Below are positions 27,376-35,831 of a stretch of 64,000 nt of DNA, one piece after another. The notes beneath the pieces were generated by a model that saw only the letters and a program-made list of their open reading frames with translations, searched no databases and was not told the origin of the DNA. Each line of letters begins with the position of its first letter. Positions within the stretch are counted from its first letter, which is position 1. The translations under genes were made by a program, and so were the position numbers. This DNA comes from Candidatus Obscuribacter sp. (GTDB lineage Bacteria > Cyanobacteriota > Vampirovibrionia > Obscuribacterales > Obscuribacteraceae). The stretch lies in assembly GCA_021772095.1 (NCBI GenBank), contig JADYXR010000133.1:62001-126000 (forward strand), in the 5' to 3' direction.

Positions 27376-27624
27376 CTACTTTTCGAGGCCGCTCTCTGCT
27401 TTCGGCAGACCGTGATACGACACGCGGTCGTCGACAAAATCGATCAGCGAAACCTTCATGAACAGCCGCTTCGGTTGCATTTCATCGACGCTGCAGAACG
27501 ATAAAAAGAACGCCTGCACGAAATTTGGTGGCAGTCTTTCCGAGAAAAACTATCTGCCACCACATATGAGGTCGTCCTCGTTCTCAACGATCCGGACAAC
27601 CCACTTGCTTGGAACCGAAATCAC
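27376..27624 (-). pseudogene. Small gene interrupted by an in-frame TAG
   Basis: A single reading frame runs from GTG 27624 to a stop at 27376-27378 (82 codons plus stop), broken only by TAG at 27550-27552. Before the stop it reads VPSKWVVRIVENEDDLICGG; after it SERLPPNFVQAFFLSF and RLFMKVSLIDFVDDRVSYHG. Both halves use codons like the neighbours and share one frame, so the stop looks like a recent CAG/TGG/AAG-type change, a sequencing error or a recoded codon. The GTG overlaps the TGA of the upstream gene (GTGA), implying coupling. No family is recognised. The second half could also start by itself at ATG 27480. Confidence 0.45.
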
Positions 27625-27878
27625 TCCGGCGTTCTGGTCTTCTGAGCTTTCTTGCTGCTTTTGGACATATAAACAATAGTGACTATAAAAATCGCAAGCA
27701 CCATCGTGACCAAAATGCCAATCGAAATAATCATCAACTGCGCGCCGGCAGGATCTTTATTCGTGGAATCATTAATTTGAACGAAAGCATCCCCAAATTC
27801 CGCTGCGGAAACTTTGGTGAGAGCACCGCATATGATACTGGCGCAAAACGCCAGAATTGCCGGTTTAAACGTTTGCAT
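27621..27878 (-). CDS. Small secreted/membrane protein
   Basis: The 85-residue protein begins at ATG 27878, with GAGGA about 11 nt upstream. It has a signal-like N-terminus (MQTFKPAILAFCASIICG, cleavage near VSAAE), a short polar region and a membrane helix (about residues 46-72, MIISIGILVTMVLAIFIVTI) ending in a basic tail (KSSKKAQKTR). The start lies 14 nt inside the end of the rhodanese gene and its stop overlaps the next GTG, so three genes are chained by overlaps. A role in sulfur handling is only suggested by that context. Confidence 0.65.
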   Translation of the reverse strand: MQTFKPAILAFCASIICGALTKVSAAEFGDAFVQINDSTNKDPAGAQLMIISIGILVTMVLAIFIVTIVYMSKSSKKAQKTRTPE

Positions 27879-28251
27879 GTTGTGGTTTTTCCTCAGGATA
27901 CGCCAACTCTCGCCAGCGTCGAATGCCACCATCCATGGAGACCACGTTGGTGTAGCCCATTTTCTGCATGTTGAAAGCGGCAAGGGCCGAGCGAAAACCA
28001 CCACCACAGTACAAAATTACTTCTTCGGATTTGTTTGGAATTATTGTTTCGATGTCGCGCTCTAACACGCCGCGCCCGATGTGTATAGCGCCGTCAGCGT
28101 GACCGGCATCCCACTCGTTGTCTTCGCGAACATCAACGAAATAAAATTTCTCGCCCGCTTTCAATCGCGGCAAAACTTCCTCGGGGATCGTTTCTTTGAT
28201 ATGAGGTTTGACCTCATCGACGAGTTTCACGAATGCTTCTGAGTGTTTCAT
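27865..28251 (-). CDS. Single-domain rhodanese
   Basis: The 128-residue protein is a complete rhodanese domain: FYFVDVREDNEWDAGHADGA, catalytic loop CGGGFRS with the persulfide-forming Cys, and MDGGIRRWRE. An N-terminal helix of about 30 residues precedes it. Rhodaneses carry sulfane sulfur to acceptors such as cyanide or thiols. It leads a chain of overlapping minus-strand genes. The domain shares the DVR and GGI signatures with the second rhodanese of the fusion at 25252. Confidence 0.9.
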   Translation of the reverse strand: MKHSEAFVKLVDEVKPHIKETIPEEVLPRLKAGEKFYFVDVREDNEWDAGHADGAIHIGRGVLERDIETIIPNKSEEVILYCGGGFRSALAAFNMQKMGYTNVVSMDGGIRRWRELAYPEEKPQHANV

Positions 28252-28371
28252 TACCCTGACTCCGCGCCAATTCCAATGCGGGCAGTATATCAGCTCGCCA
28301 TAAATTGCGTATGCGAAAGTTGAACGGCTTGCGCAAAACTTGACTGATGGCGCGGACCAACCACCAAATTT

Positions 28372-28806
28372 CTACAAAATTCCAGCGCGCCTGTAAGCAT
28401 CAGCGATGCGAACCATCATCCGCTCACTGACTACGTCTTCATCACTGAGCGCATTGTAATATTCTTCTGTCAAAACGCGAAACTGTTGACTGTAGTTCGG
28501 TACAGCCATAACGCGAATTCGGCGTTGATCCAGGTCGAGACACCAACCGCCAGGAAGCAGTGACAGCGCACGTTTTAACACACCGACCATTTGCACCGAG
28601 CCAAGCCTTTCCAGCGCACCAACGACGTCAATCGCACGGTCGCCGCACGAGTTACACAGATATCGATCGAATGTTCCATCGTCGATTTCAGCGTTCAGTT
28701 CCCACAGGAAAATATAGTCCAGCTCTTCCGGCAGGAGATTTTGAACGCCTCTTTGACAGCGGTCATTCAGCATCGCGCCGACTTGCAACAGAGTTTCGTG
28801 ATCCAT
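28372..28806 (-). CDS. DUF4375/DMP19-like protein
   Basis: The 144-residue protein contains WELNAEIDDGTFDRYLCNSCGDRAIDV-type residues, the pattern of DUF4375 (DMP19-like), in which a helix pair surrounds 'N.G.F.Q...N..G'. A C-terminal helical segment follows (RVLTEEYYNALSDEDVV). DMP19 relatives are DNA mimics or interaction modules in some bacteria; function here is unknown. A purine-rich stretch (GAGCGAAGAAA) precedes the ATG. It appears to be a single-gene unit. Confidence 0.65.
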   Translation of the reverse strand: MDHETLLQVGAMLNDRCQRGVQNLLPEELDYIFLWELNAEIDDGTFDRYLCNSCGDRAIDVVGALERLGSVQMVGVLKRALSLLPGGWCLDLDQRRIRVMAVPNYSQQFRVLTEEYYNALSDEDVVSERMMVRIADAYRRAGIL

Positions 28807-29008
28807 TTTCTTCGCTCGTGCTTCAGTGTTCTGAACAGTTTATAACAACCGGGTTTGATCCTGCTCCTGTCATCGTAGATTTATAACGGCAATGTTGAGA
28901 ATTTAGAGATCGGCAAATTGAGCTGCGATAATCAGGGCGGCTGTGATACCAGCCGTGTTGAGTTCGCGTGGCGACTCTTGACACCCCAGCGAGAGCGGAG
29001 GCGAAGAC

Positions 29009-29851
29009 ATGCTGTACACATCGAAACCGAATATGGTCGACCTTTTTGGAACCAACGTTCCTGAGCCGCGAGTCCTGATCGACTTCCTGGGCTTCGAGAC
29101 ACACGTCAAGCAGATCCGCGACAAGCGCTTAGCCAGCGTGTGGCCGGGCTGGTACAACCACGCCGCCTATTACATCGTCGATATCAGCGCTGAAAAACTC
29201 TTCGGCTCCGGCGAAGAAGTGAGCATCCCTGAATTCGTCAAAGCACCCGACTACGAATTCGAAATCGGATGCTACGTCACCAAACACGCAGTGTTGAAGA
29301 CGCAGGAAGAAGCGCTCGAATTCTTCAAAGAGAACTGCTATTTGACGATCTTGAACGATTGGTCCGCACGCGACATTCAAAAAATTGACATGCTTGGTCT
29401 GGGACCGGCGAACAGCAAATTCATCATCGGCAACAGCATCGGACCAAAACTCGTTCCTGCCAAAAGCATCAATATGGACGAAAACGGTGTGATGGACATG
29501 GCGATGACATTGCGCATCAATGGCGAAGAACGCACCAAGACAAATTACAACACGCTTTATCACACTAATCCTGAAACGAAGAACAAGTCAGCATGGAGCT
29601 TCCCGCGCTTGATGTCGTTCCTCGGCCAACAGAACATCGCAGTGGAGCCGGGCTACTTGTTAGGTTCTGGCACCGTTGGTAATGGCTGCATCGCTGAGTT
29701 CTCAGCGAAGGTAGATCCTGAAACCAATAAAGAATTGGAACCTGCGAAGTTCGGCTGGCTGAAGGATGGCGACGTCGTGTCTATGGAAGTAGCAGGCATT
29801 GGCACACTCGAAAACAAAGTTCGGCTAAAGCAATTCGCCGCGGTTAAATAA
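29009..29851 (+). CDS. Fumarylacetoacetate hydrolase-family protein
   Basis: FAH-family enzymes cleave C-C bonds or isomerise or decarboxylate beta-keto acids using a divalent metal. The 280-residue protein has PDYEFEIGCYVTK with the metal-binding Glu residues, LNDWSARDIQ with the Asp ligand, and a late GTVGNG loop. The insert NTLYHTNPETKNKSAWSF and the length match FAA-hydrolase proteins of the fumarylacetoacetase-like type. GGAGG lies 8 nt before the ATG. The exact substrate, aromatic catabolite or oxaloacetate-like, cannot be read from sequence. The beta-lactamase gene follows about 100 nt later. Confidence 0.88.
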   Translation: MLYTSKPNMVDLFGTNVPEPRVLIDFLGFETHVKQIRDKRLASVWPGWYNHAAYYIVDISAEKLFGSGEEVSIPEFVKAPDYEFEIGCYVTKHAVLKTQEEALEFFKENCYLTILNDWSARDIQKIDMLGLGPANSKFIIGNSIGPKLVPAKSINMDENGVMDMAMTLRINGEERTKTNYNTLYHTNPETKNKSAWSFPRLMSFLGQQNIAVEPGYLLGSGTVGNGCIAEFSAKVDPETNKELEPAKFGWLKDGDVVSMEVAGIGTLENKVRLKQFAAVK

Positions 29852-29949
29852 CGACTGCGGCAAACCGATGTCAACCGACTTAACCTGCGCGGTGAAGTCG
29901 ACATCTTCTCTGACTGAGCCGCCCGGAAGATTTCTGTTTCGAGGTATCC

Positions 29950-30765
29950 ATGAATTTAAGTTTGACAAACAAACGTGTGGTTTTGAGCATAGTATCGCTC
30001 CTGGTGGCACTCGTTTTCACGTGTTCTGCAGCATATGCGGCGGCGTTGAAAAAAGACGTAGACTTGGAGCCGCTTTTCCAGGGATATGACGGTGCATTTG
30101 TTTTGCTCGATTTAAATACGAACAAATTTGTCCGCTATAACAAAACACGATGCGCCAAACGATTCGCACCTTGTTCGACTTTCAAAATCTTCAACGCGCT
30201 AGCTGGCCTCGACTCCAAAGTGATCTCAGGGCCTGACGATAAGAAGAAATGGGACGGCAAGAAACGAATGGTTGATTCATGGAATCGTGACCATACTTTA
30301 GAGACCGCAATGCAAGAATCCACCATCTGGTACTTCCAGGAAGTCGCCAAAGACGTTGGCGAAGAGCGCATGAAGAAATACATTCAAGCGGTCGGCTACG
30401 GAAACCAAGACATCAGCGGCGGTATCACGAAGTTTTGGTTAGGCGGGTCGTTGGCGATATCGGCTGACGAACAAGTCGCTTTCCTCAAGCGCCTTTATAA
30501 CAATGATTTGCCATTTTCGAAAGAGGCGATGGAAACCGTCAAGAAGATTCTGATTGTCTCTGACGATGGATCCAGCATCATGCGCGGCAAAACCGGCACT
30601 GATATGGTGGACGGAAAGACCGTGTTGGGTTGGTTTGTGGGCTATGTAATCGAAGATGGGAAGCCGTATATCTTCGCGACCAATATTTCCGCGGATGACA
30701 AAGTGAATGGACGTCTGGCAAGAACGATCACGCGTTCTATATTGCACAACCTCGGGCTCCACTAA
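29950..30765 (+). CDS. Class D (OXA-type) beta-lactamase
   Basis: Class D enzymes hydrolyse beta-lactams with an active Ser and a carboxylated Lys. The 271-residue protein has a signal peptide (about residues 1-32), STFK (Ser76, Lys79), STIW at the SxV position, YGN (about 150-152), WLGGSLAISADEQ and the KTG box (RGKTGTD). Ile instead of Val in the SxV motif is the one departure I see. Length and order match chromosomal OXA-like enzymes, including those in environmental bacteria. BlaR/MecR sensor domains use the same fold but carry membrane helices that are absent here. It probably acts in the periplasm. Confidence 0.92.
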   Translation: MNLSLTNKRVVLSIVSLLVALVFTCSAAYAAALKKDVDLEPLFQGYDGAFVLLDLNTNKFVRYNKTRCAKRFAPCSTFKIFNALAGLDSKVISGPDDKKKWDGKKRMVDSWNRDHTLETAMQESTIWYFQEVAKDVGEERMKKYIQAVGYGNQDISGGITKFWLGGSLAISADEQVAFLKRLYNNDLPFSKEAMETVKKILIVSDDGSSIMRGKTGTDMVDGKTVLGWFVGYVIEDGKPYIFATNISADDKVNGRLARTITRSILHNLGLH

Positions 30766-30871
30766 ATATTTCGATAGTCGAAATGAATCTACAGCGCGTT
30801 TTAGCGCGCAACGAATTGGCGCGTCCAAATAGACAGACCAGAAGCGCCGGATTTATCAAAAATGTCAAGAT

Positions 30872-30955
30872 TGCCCTTGGAGGGAGTCGGACCCTCAATC
30901 CCTTACGGGCACCGCATTTTAAGTGCGGCTCGTATACCAGTTCCGACACAAGGGC
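30872..30955 (-). tRNA. tRNA-Leu (anticodon UAA)
   Basis: Reading the minus strand, the acceptor arms GCCCTTG (30955-30949) and CAAGGGC (30879-30873) pair perfectly. D-stem TCG/CGA and anticodon stem CCGCA/TGCGG flank the loop CTTAAAA, giving anticodon TAA. A long variable arm (CCC-GTAA-GGG) marks a class II tRNA, and the T-stem GAGGG/CCCTC closes a 7-nt loop. The discriminator is A and no CCA is encoded, so CCA must be added after transcription. Confidence 0.93.
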
Positions 30956-31046
30956 GTGCGGAACATAATCATAGCAAATCAATACCGTCTGCAAGACTTC
31001 GCGAGCAAATTTCGAATTCACAGTCGCAATGAAACAACTACCGCGG

Positions 31047-31085
31047 AAGTAGACAGACTATCGCTAAAGTAGAACAGACTATCGC
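31047..31085. repeat. Short tandem direct repeat
   Basis: AAGTAGACAGACTATCGC (31047-31064) and AAGTAGAACAGACTATCGC (31067-31085) differ by one inserted A. They sit in the gap between the tRNA and the membrane protein at 31179. I see no gene in 30956-31178. Confidence 0.55.
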
Positions 31086-31178
31086 GAGTTCGGATTACAA
31101 GACGGTTGATTGACGAACACGAATTGATGGACAGACCAACACCCGAGTGATGGTTTATCGCGCATTAACTTAAATCGA

Positions 31179-32297
31179 CTAACGTGAGTTGACCTGATCG
31201 AGATTTGCGAGTTGAGCCTCGAGATCTGGAGTGGCAGCAACACCGCGTTTGAGCACATACATCGTCGAGAGGGTCGATGCCAACCAGGCCAAGCCGATGG
31301 CGTGAAGTATATGGCGTTTGATGACTGTTGGTTCGTGCAGGAAGTTACCGGTCACGCTGGAAATCAGTAAGGTGATTGGGTCTGGATTGATCAAACTTCC
31401 GGTCTTCACCCATGTCAGCATCTGTATTCCGACGAGCGTGAACGACACCCATGAGAGCCCCGCAACTAACTTCGTGCTCAGATCGATATTGCGAACATCG
31501 AGATAGCCAGCCTCGTCGAACGAAACTCTGATCGGATAGCGCAGATAAAGTCCTATTAGTGCTGATACTACTGCCGATACCACGAATGAAACTTCATTTG
31601 AGTACCAACCGCAAGCGAGATAAAGTGCAGCCCCGGAGAACCAGGCATAAGACAAGGTAAGACGAGCCTTAGAGATCCATTGACGGGAAGTGAAGAAATA
31701 AACTGCGCAAGAAACCGTAGCCAGCATCACGAACAAAAATCCAGTAATTGTTTCAGTAGCGAGCTTGGCTCGTTCTTCCTGGTAACGCGTCAAGAGGGTT
31801 GCCGCCTCAGGGTCTACGCCGAATAATTCGTAGTAATCGACTCGGAATGATTCGTATGCTTCAGTATTGTGAAATTCATCAATTCTCCAACCTAAGAAGT
31901 GTTTGATACCACGCTCCATCAAGCCCCGTTCAGGTCCGAACAAATTGACTAAGAATGCGGAGAACACTGTGTTCTGGCGCTCATCGTTCTGAACTGAAAC
32001 AGGGTGCAAATATTTGATATCTTCACTAAATCGGCTCTTGGCCCAGGTGCGAAGCGAATCGAGTGCCACCGCATTTTCATCAGAGAAGTCAGAGTGGATA
32101 AGCACCATTGCGATATTTGAGGCAATCAATTTGTCAGCGAATTGCGGATTGGGCTGCGTCTGCAATTCAGGCGCATTCGTCTCGTACCGTGGGTCTACGG
32201 TTGGAGTCAAATCCGGAACGTACTTGGAGAAGTACGACAAGAATGCCGCCACAAGGACGATTAGCAACGCGCCGACAGTAAGTTTCCGTTTAGACAT
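31179..32297 (-). CDS. Multi-pass membrane protein of unknown function
   Basis: The 372-residue protein has an N-terminal membrane helix (about residues 6-24) and a soluble loop of about 160 residues facing outside (LIASNIAMVLIHSDFSDENA to ATLLTRYQEERAK). Five or six further helices follow (about 180-360). The loop resembles no enzyme I can name. GGAG lies 7 nt before the ATG. Its nearest neighbours are the tRNA and, upstream on the same strand, the SGNH gene after a 530-nt gap, so it is probably transcribed separately. Confidence 0.75.
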   Translation of the reverse strand: MSKRKLTVGALLIVLVAAFLSYFSKYVPDLTPTVDPRYETNAPELQTQPNPQFADKLIASNIAMVLIHSDFSDENAVALDSLRTWAKSRFSEDIKYLHPVSVQNDERQNTVFSAFLVNLFGPERGLMERGIKHFLGWRIDEFHNTEAYESFRVDYYELFGVDPEAATLLTRYQEERAKLATETITGFLFVMLATVSCAVYFFTSRQWISKARLTLSYAWFSGAALYLACGWYSNEVSFVVSAVVSALIGLYLRYPIRVSFDEAGYLDVRNIDLSTKLVAGLSWVSFTLVGIQMLTWVKTGSLINPDPITLLISSVTGNFLHEPTVIKRHILHAIGLAWLASTLSTMYVLKRGVAATPDLEAQLANLDQVNSR

Positions 32298-32658
32298 CGA
32301 ACGGCTCCATCAACCTGACAAGCTAGAAGTATAGTCTGTTGGCCAGGCTTAACAGCCTCTTTTGAACAAGCCTTATGTTAAAAGGTTTTCGGTTAACTTG
32401 AGGAACAAAGCCTGTCTTCACGTACACGGTGCCGGCTAAGTCAGAGTGACGAATGCCATGTTTACACTGAGAAGGGCATACACACGAGCGTTCAACGCCT
32501 CACGCATTACAGTGTAATGGCGATTAGAAAGTGGTGCCTCCTGGTGTCAGCCAATGGGTCTTGTAATTGAAGTTCATTCAACTCGAATTCCGAATTTTCT
32601 AGAATCCGAATTTTAGAATTGTGAACGATTCCTCTTGTTCTACATTCCACAGTACTTA
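32298..32658. other. Intergenic region without a supported gene
   Basis: I see no supported ORF here. An imperfect repeat TCCGAATTTTCTAGAA / TCCGAATTTTAGAA lies near 32588-32618, and TTCTAGAA within it is a palindrome. The stretch is A+T-rich and probably holds the promoter for the membrane protein at 31179. Confidence 0.5.
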
Positions 32659-32700
32659 TTGTCGAGTATTCGACTGGTTGTATTGTCGAATACTCAACAA
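32659..32700. repeat. Long hairpin-forming inverted repeat
   Basis: TTGTCGAGTATTCGAC (32659-32674) and GTCGAATACTCAACAA (32685-32700) are 16-nt inverted arms with one mismatch and a 10-nt loop. No T-run follows on either strand, so a plain terminator is unlikely. It lies 130 nt downstream of the SGNH gene and 360 nt upstream of the membrane protein start. Confidence 0.75.
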
Positions 32701-32798
32701 GCCCAGTAACGATGAAAAACAGCCTCGTTGCCTGGCAATACGATCTAAAGTTCAGACGGGCGCTGCATTTGCCTAAAATTTACCAAAAACGCAAAACA

Positions 32799-32824
32799 AT
32801 TGTCGACAATACGAATGTTCGTAT
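32799..32824. repeat. Two abutting palindromes next to the SGNH gene stop
   Basis: ATTGTCGACAAT (32799-32810) is a perfect 12-bp palindrome. It overlaps ATACGAA-TG-TTCGTAT (32809-32824), a 16-bp inverted repeat. The core TTGTCGA is shared with the hairpin at 32659 and with the region near 48480. Confidence 0.65.
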
Positions 32825-32829
32825 ACCTA

Positions 32830-34065
32830 CTACATCGTAGGACTGCCACCATCTGCGATACCGGAACCATTAGCCTCCGGCTGACGCAATTTTTCGATGC
32901 AAATCTTGTCTTGATAGATCACATCCACAACCGCGTCTACGAGACGCTGCCCGCCGACTGAGTTCATATGGACGGTGTCGTAAAACAGACTGGATGGAAA
33001 CTTAGTGTCATCGTTCAAGTTGGCAAAAACAAACCCGCGCTTTTCCGTCGAGGTCCGCACAGCCTCGAGGTATTCGTCGTAAATACCTGGTGGCATCATT
33101 CTGACGTTGAGCGATGTCAGCGGCATATTCACCACAACTACTCGCACGTCGTTCTTTTTGGCAGTGTCCAAAAGTTTGTCGAAGAACTGTTTTTCGACTT
33201 TGAACAGCGAGTCGTGGCGCGACTTATAGCGTTCTGAATACTCTTTTGTATTGTCGCTGAATTGACGTTCGCGGTCCGGCGGTTCTACTAGCATGCCGCG
33301 TTCCAATTCGGAAGCCATGTCCGCGGTCAACAACTTATCCAGCTGCTCGGGAGTAAATCCGTTACCCCCGGCTGCGCCGGAAGAGCCGCCTGCAATGCGC
33401 CTGGCGACATCGCTCAGCAGTCCTTGCACGACTGGTTTTGCTTGCCACAGGTAGGCAACTTTTCCGATCAAATAATCGGTTCTATCCATGATGTTCGGAA
33501 GCGCAAGATCGACGATCGGATCGATATTAATCAACTTGCTCAAATACTTGAACGTCGGAGTCACGCCCGGGCAGCGCACTTTGTTATCCATGAAGTCGCG
33601 AGCGCACAGACCAAGAACGATAACTTTGGGTTTTCGCTTTCCAGTTAAAACAGACTCAACAATCATCCAGTCATCGGAAATCATTCCGCCCGGCATTGCG
33701 AAGTTAAAGCAAGAGGCGCTCGGTATGCCAACCTTGGCGGCAATGCGTTCTTCAGTATAAACACTGCGATGATGGTCGGCGTAATCCATGGGCTTCTTCA
33801 AATGGTGGGCATCCAACATCGTCAGCGGATGGAGAAGCAGTGACGAGCCTACGTAAACGACATCCGGAGCCTTTGTTTGCGATGCATAGTCATGCACCGA
33901 CCAGGAAATCCAGCTGTGATCTTTCGGCAGCTCCTCTATGGAAGTTTTGGCAAAAGGGTTCGTCAATGAAAGCGCGAGATTGACTGCGAGCACAAGGCCA
34001 ATTACAGCCAGGGCACGGCTTTTCGTGACCACGGTCTTGAATTGGTTTTTGTCGGTTTTGCTCAT
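32830..34065 (-). CDS. SGNH-fold acyltransfer partner protein (AlgJ/AlgX/DUF1574-like), copy 1
   Basis: The 411-residue protein has an N-terminal membrane anchor (about residues 17-36) and an SGNH-like domain outside the membrane. Gly73-Ser74-Ser75 (VYVGSSL) fits the nucleophile block and Asp363/His366 (YDTVHMN) fit the catalytic Asp-x-x-His. Such proteins work with an MBOAT enzyme to move acyl groups onto extracellular glycans. The MBOAT gene lies directly upstream with a 31-nt gap. A second MBOAT-SGNH pair lies at 42169-44835 with the same order. The glycan acceptor is unknown. Confidence 0.8.
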   Translation of the reverse strand: MSKTDKNQFKTVVTKSRALAVIGLVLAVNLALSLTNPFAKTSIEELPKDHSWISWSVHDYASQTKAPDVVYVGSSLLLHPLTMLDAHHLKKPMDYADHHRSVYTEERIAAKVGIPSASCFNFAMPGGMISDDWMIVESVLTGKRKPKVIVLGLCARDFMDNKVRCPGVTPTFKYLSKLINIDPIVDLALPNIMDRTDYLIGKVAYLWQAKPVVQGLLSDVARRIAGGSSGAAGGNGFTPEQLDKLLTADMASELERGMLVEPPDRERQFSDNTKEYSERYKSRHDSLFKVEKQFFDKLLDTAKKNDVRVVVVNMPLTSLNVRMMPPGIYDEYLEAVRTSTEKRGFVFANLNDDTKFPSSLFYDTVHMNSVGGQRLVDAVVDVIYQDKICIEKLRQPEANGSGIADGGSPTM

Positions 34066-34096
34066 AGCGTAATTTGGGTTCGCGTTCCTTTAGATT

Positions 34097-35545
34097 TTAG
34101 AATTGGAAGTAGATAAATTTCGGTGATGTATCCGGTGAAAAAACAAGCAGTAAAAGCACCATGGCAGCGACATACGCAACATCCAGGAATGGTGGCATTA
34201 CGATCGTTTTCTTATTCGTTAAACCGGCAATGATTTGTCCGGCGAACAATAATCCCACCACCAGCGGCAACAACATGAAGATGGAAGGATCTGTGATAGT
34301 CGGCAGTGTGAGCGCGAAAGCGTTGGCTGGCGAGGATACCATTTGTGGTACCAGTAGTAGTTTCCAGATGATCTGGCATGCGGATTCGAATGTATCGGCT
34401 CTGAAAAACACCCAGCCGATACAAACGAAGTGAAAAGTCACAACGATGGAAACGAGCTTCCCAAGCTGACTATCAAGAGCGCTTCGAATCGACGGAATCG
34501 GAGCGACGAATTTGCGGAATTCTTTGTGCGCGATTAACAGCACTCCCTGATACGCGCCCCAAACTAAATAATGCATGGCAGCGCCATGCCACAGTCCGCC
34601 CAAAAGCATTGTCAGAAACAGGTTTCGGTAGGTCAGCCATTTGCCGCCCTTGCTACCGCCCAGCGGAATATAGAGGTAATCGCGAAGCCAGGTCGACAGA
34701 GAAATATGCCAGCGGTGCCAAAATTCTGAGATGCTGCCGGCAAGATAAGGCAGCGAAAAGTTAATAGGCACCTTGAAGCCGAATAGCTGTGCGGAGCCTC
34801 TAGCGATGTCCGTATAACCCGAGAAATCGAAGTAGATCTGGAAAGCAAATGCATACACGGCAAGCCACAAGTCAGGACCGCTCAGCAATTCAGGATGCGC
34901 AAACGCACTTGCCACCACGACTGACAGGTTATCTGCAAAAATCACTTTCTTGAACAAACCGAAAATGATGAGTTTAAATCCCTCATCCATGTCCTTCAGT
35001 TTGAATTGTTTTTCTTCTTCGAGCTGAGGAATAAAATCCTGATAACGCTTGATGGGTCCAGCGATTTGCGTCGGAAAGAAACTCGGGAAAAGCGCGAATT
35101 GCCAGAACGATTTGATCGGCTTATCACCACGATAGATGTCGCTTATGTAGTGAATAAATTCGAACACGAAAAACGAAATGCCGAGAGGCAAAATGATCTG
35201 CCACGTGATAGGCGACAATTGCGCGCCTGTCGGGGTCAGTGCCTGATTGATAACGTCGTGGCTGAAATAGGCATACTTGAAGATGCCCAGCACAACTAAA
35301 TTAGCGATGACCGTGCCGGCCAGAATGAGCTTGCGGTGTTTCGTACTGCGATGAAGAAGCAGTCCCAGACCGTAATTTAGTAAAGTCAACGCAAAAATCA
35401 GCAAACCGTAAATTGGTTTCCAGCTCATGTAGAAGACATAACTGGCGACAAGAAGCAGCATCGTGCGCCATTTTGTGGGCACGAGCCAATACAATCCGAA
35501 GACGACTGGCAAAAATAAAAGATAGGATACCGAGTTAAAAAGCAA
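34097..35545 (-). CDS. MBOAT-family O-acyltransferase (AlgI-like), copy 1
   Basis: MBOAT proteins are multi-pass enzymes that carry acyl groups across or within the membrane. This one has about ten helices and the conserved motifs AGPIKRYQDFIP, YFDFSGYTDIARGSA, SEFWHRWHISLSTWLRDYLY and the catalytic His in GGLWHGAAMHYLVWG. I chose the TTG at 35545 because LLFNSVSYLLFLP then aligns with the start of the second copy (MVFNSLQYLLFLP). The longer form at 35596 also starts with TTG. It is co-transcribed with the SGNH gene at 32830 and divergent from the hydrolase at 35832. Confidence 0.9.
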   Translation of the reverse strand: MLFNSVSYLLFLPVVFGLYWLVPTKWRTMLLLVASYVFYMSWKPIYGLLIFALTLLNYGLGLLLHRSTKHRKLILAGTVIANLVVLGIFKYAYFSHDVINQALTPTGAQLSPITWQIILPLGISFFVFEFIHYISDIYRGDKPIKSFWQFALFPSFFPTQIAGPIKRYQDFIPQLEEEKQFKLKDMDEGFKLIIFGLFKKVIFADNLSVVVASAFAHPELLSGPDLWLAVYAFAFQIYFDFSGYTDIARGSAQLFGFKVPINFSLPYLAGSISEFWHRWHISLSTWLRDYLYIPLGGSKGGKWLTYRNLFLTMLLGGLWHGAAMHYLVWGAYQGVLLIAHKEFRKFVAPIPSIRSALDSQLGKLVSIVVTFHFVCIGWVFFRADTFESACQIIWKLLLVPQMVSSPANAFALTLPTITDPSIFMLLPLVVGLLFAGQIIAGLTNKKTIVMPPFLDVAYVAAMVLLLLVFSPDTSPKFIYFQF

Positions 35546-35831
35546 ATCGGCTCTCGCGTGAGAAAACCACCTGTGTATGTTATGCGAAGTAGACAAGAGT
35601 TCGGTGGCTCTAAACTACTTTTTATCTATTTAGGCTGTCGTCAGCAACCCGCGTACGTGTTAATGTGTGGGCGTTGTAAGTCAAAAACACCGATATTGAA
35701 GCTTCATACGGTGTTGCATTCGAATCGTTCGCGACGCCAAAATTTCCGGGCAGTTATATGTTCAGGATTACTAAACGATATTCCGACGATCGATGCGCGA
35801 AGTTTATTCACTGTTGTGGGCGGTTGCGTTG

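Noticed and set aside
30737-31021. Minus-strand 94-codon ORF over the tRNA region
   Set aside because: It covers the tRNA-Leu gene and its sequence has no coding signature; the tRNA fully explains this stretch.
32298-32829. Possible CRISPR-like array in the palindrome region
   Set aside because: The palindromes are not regularly spaced and have no repeat-spacer pattern; no cas genes are present.
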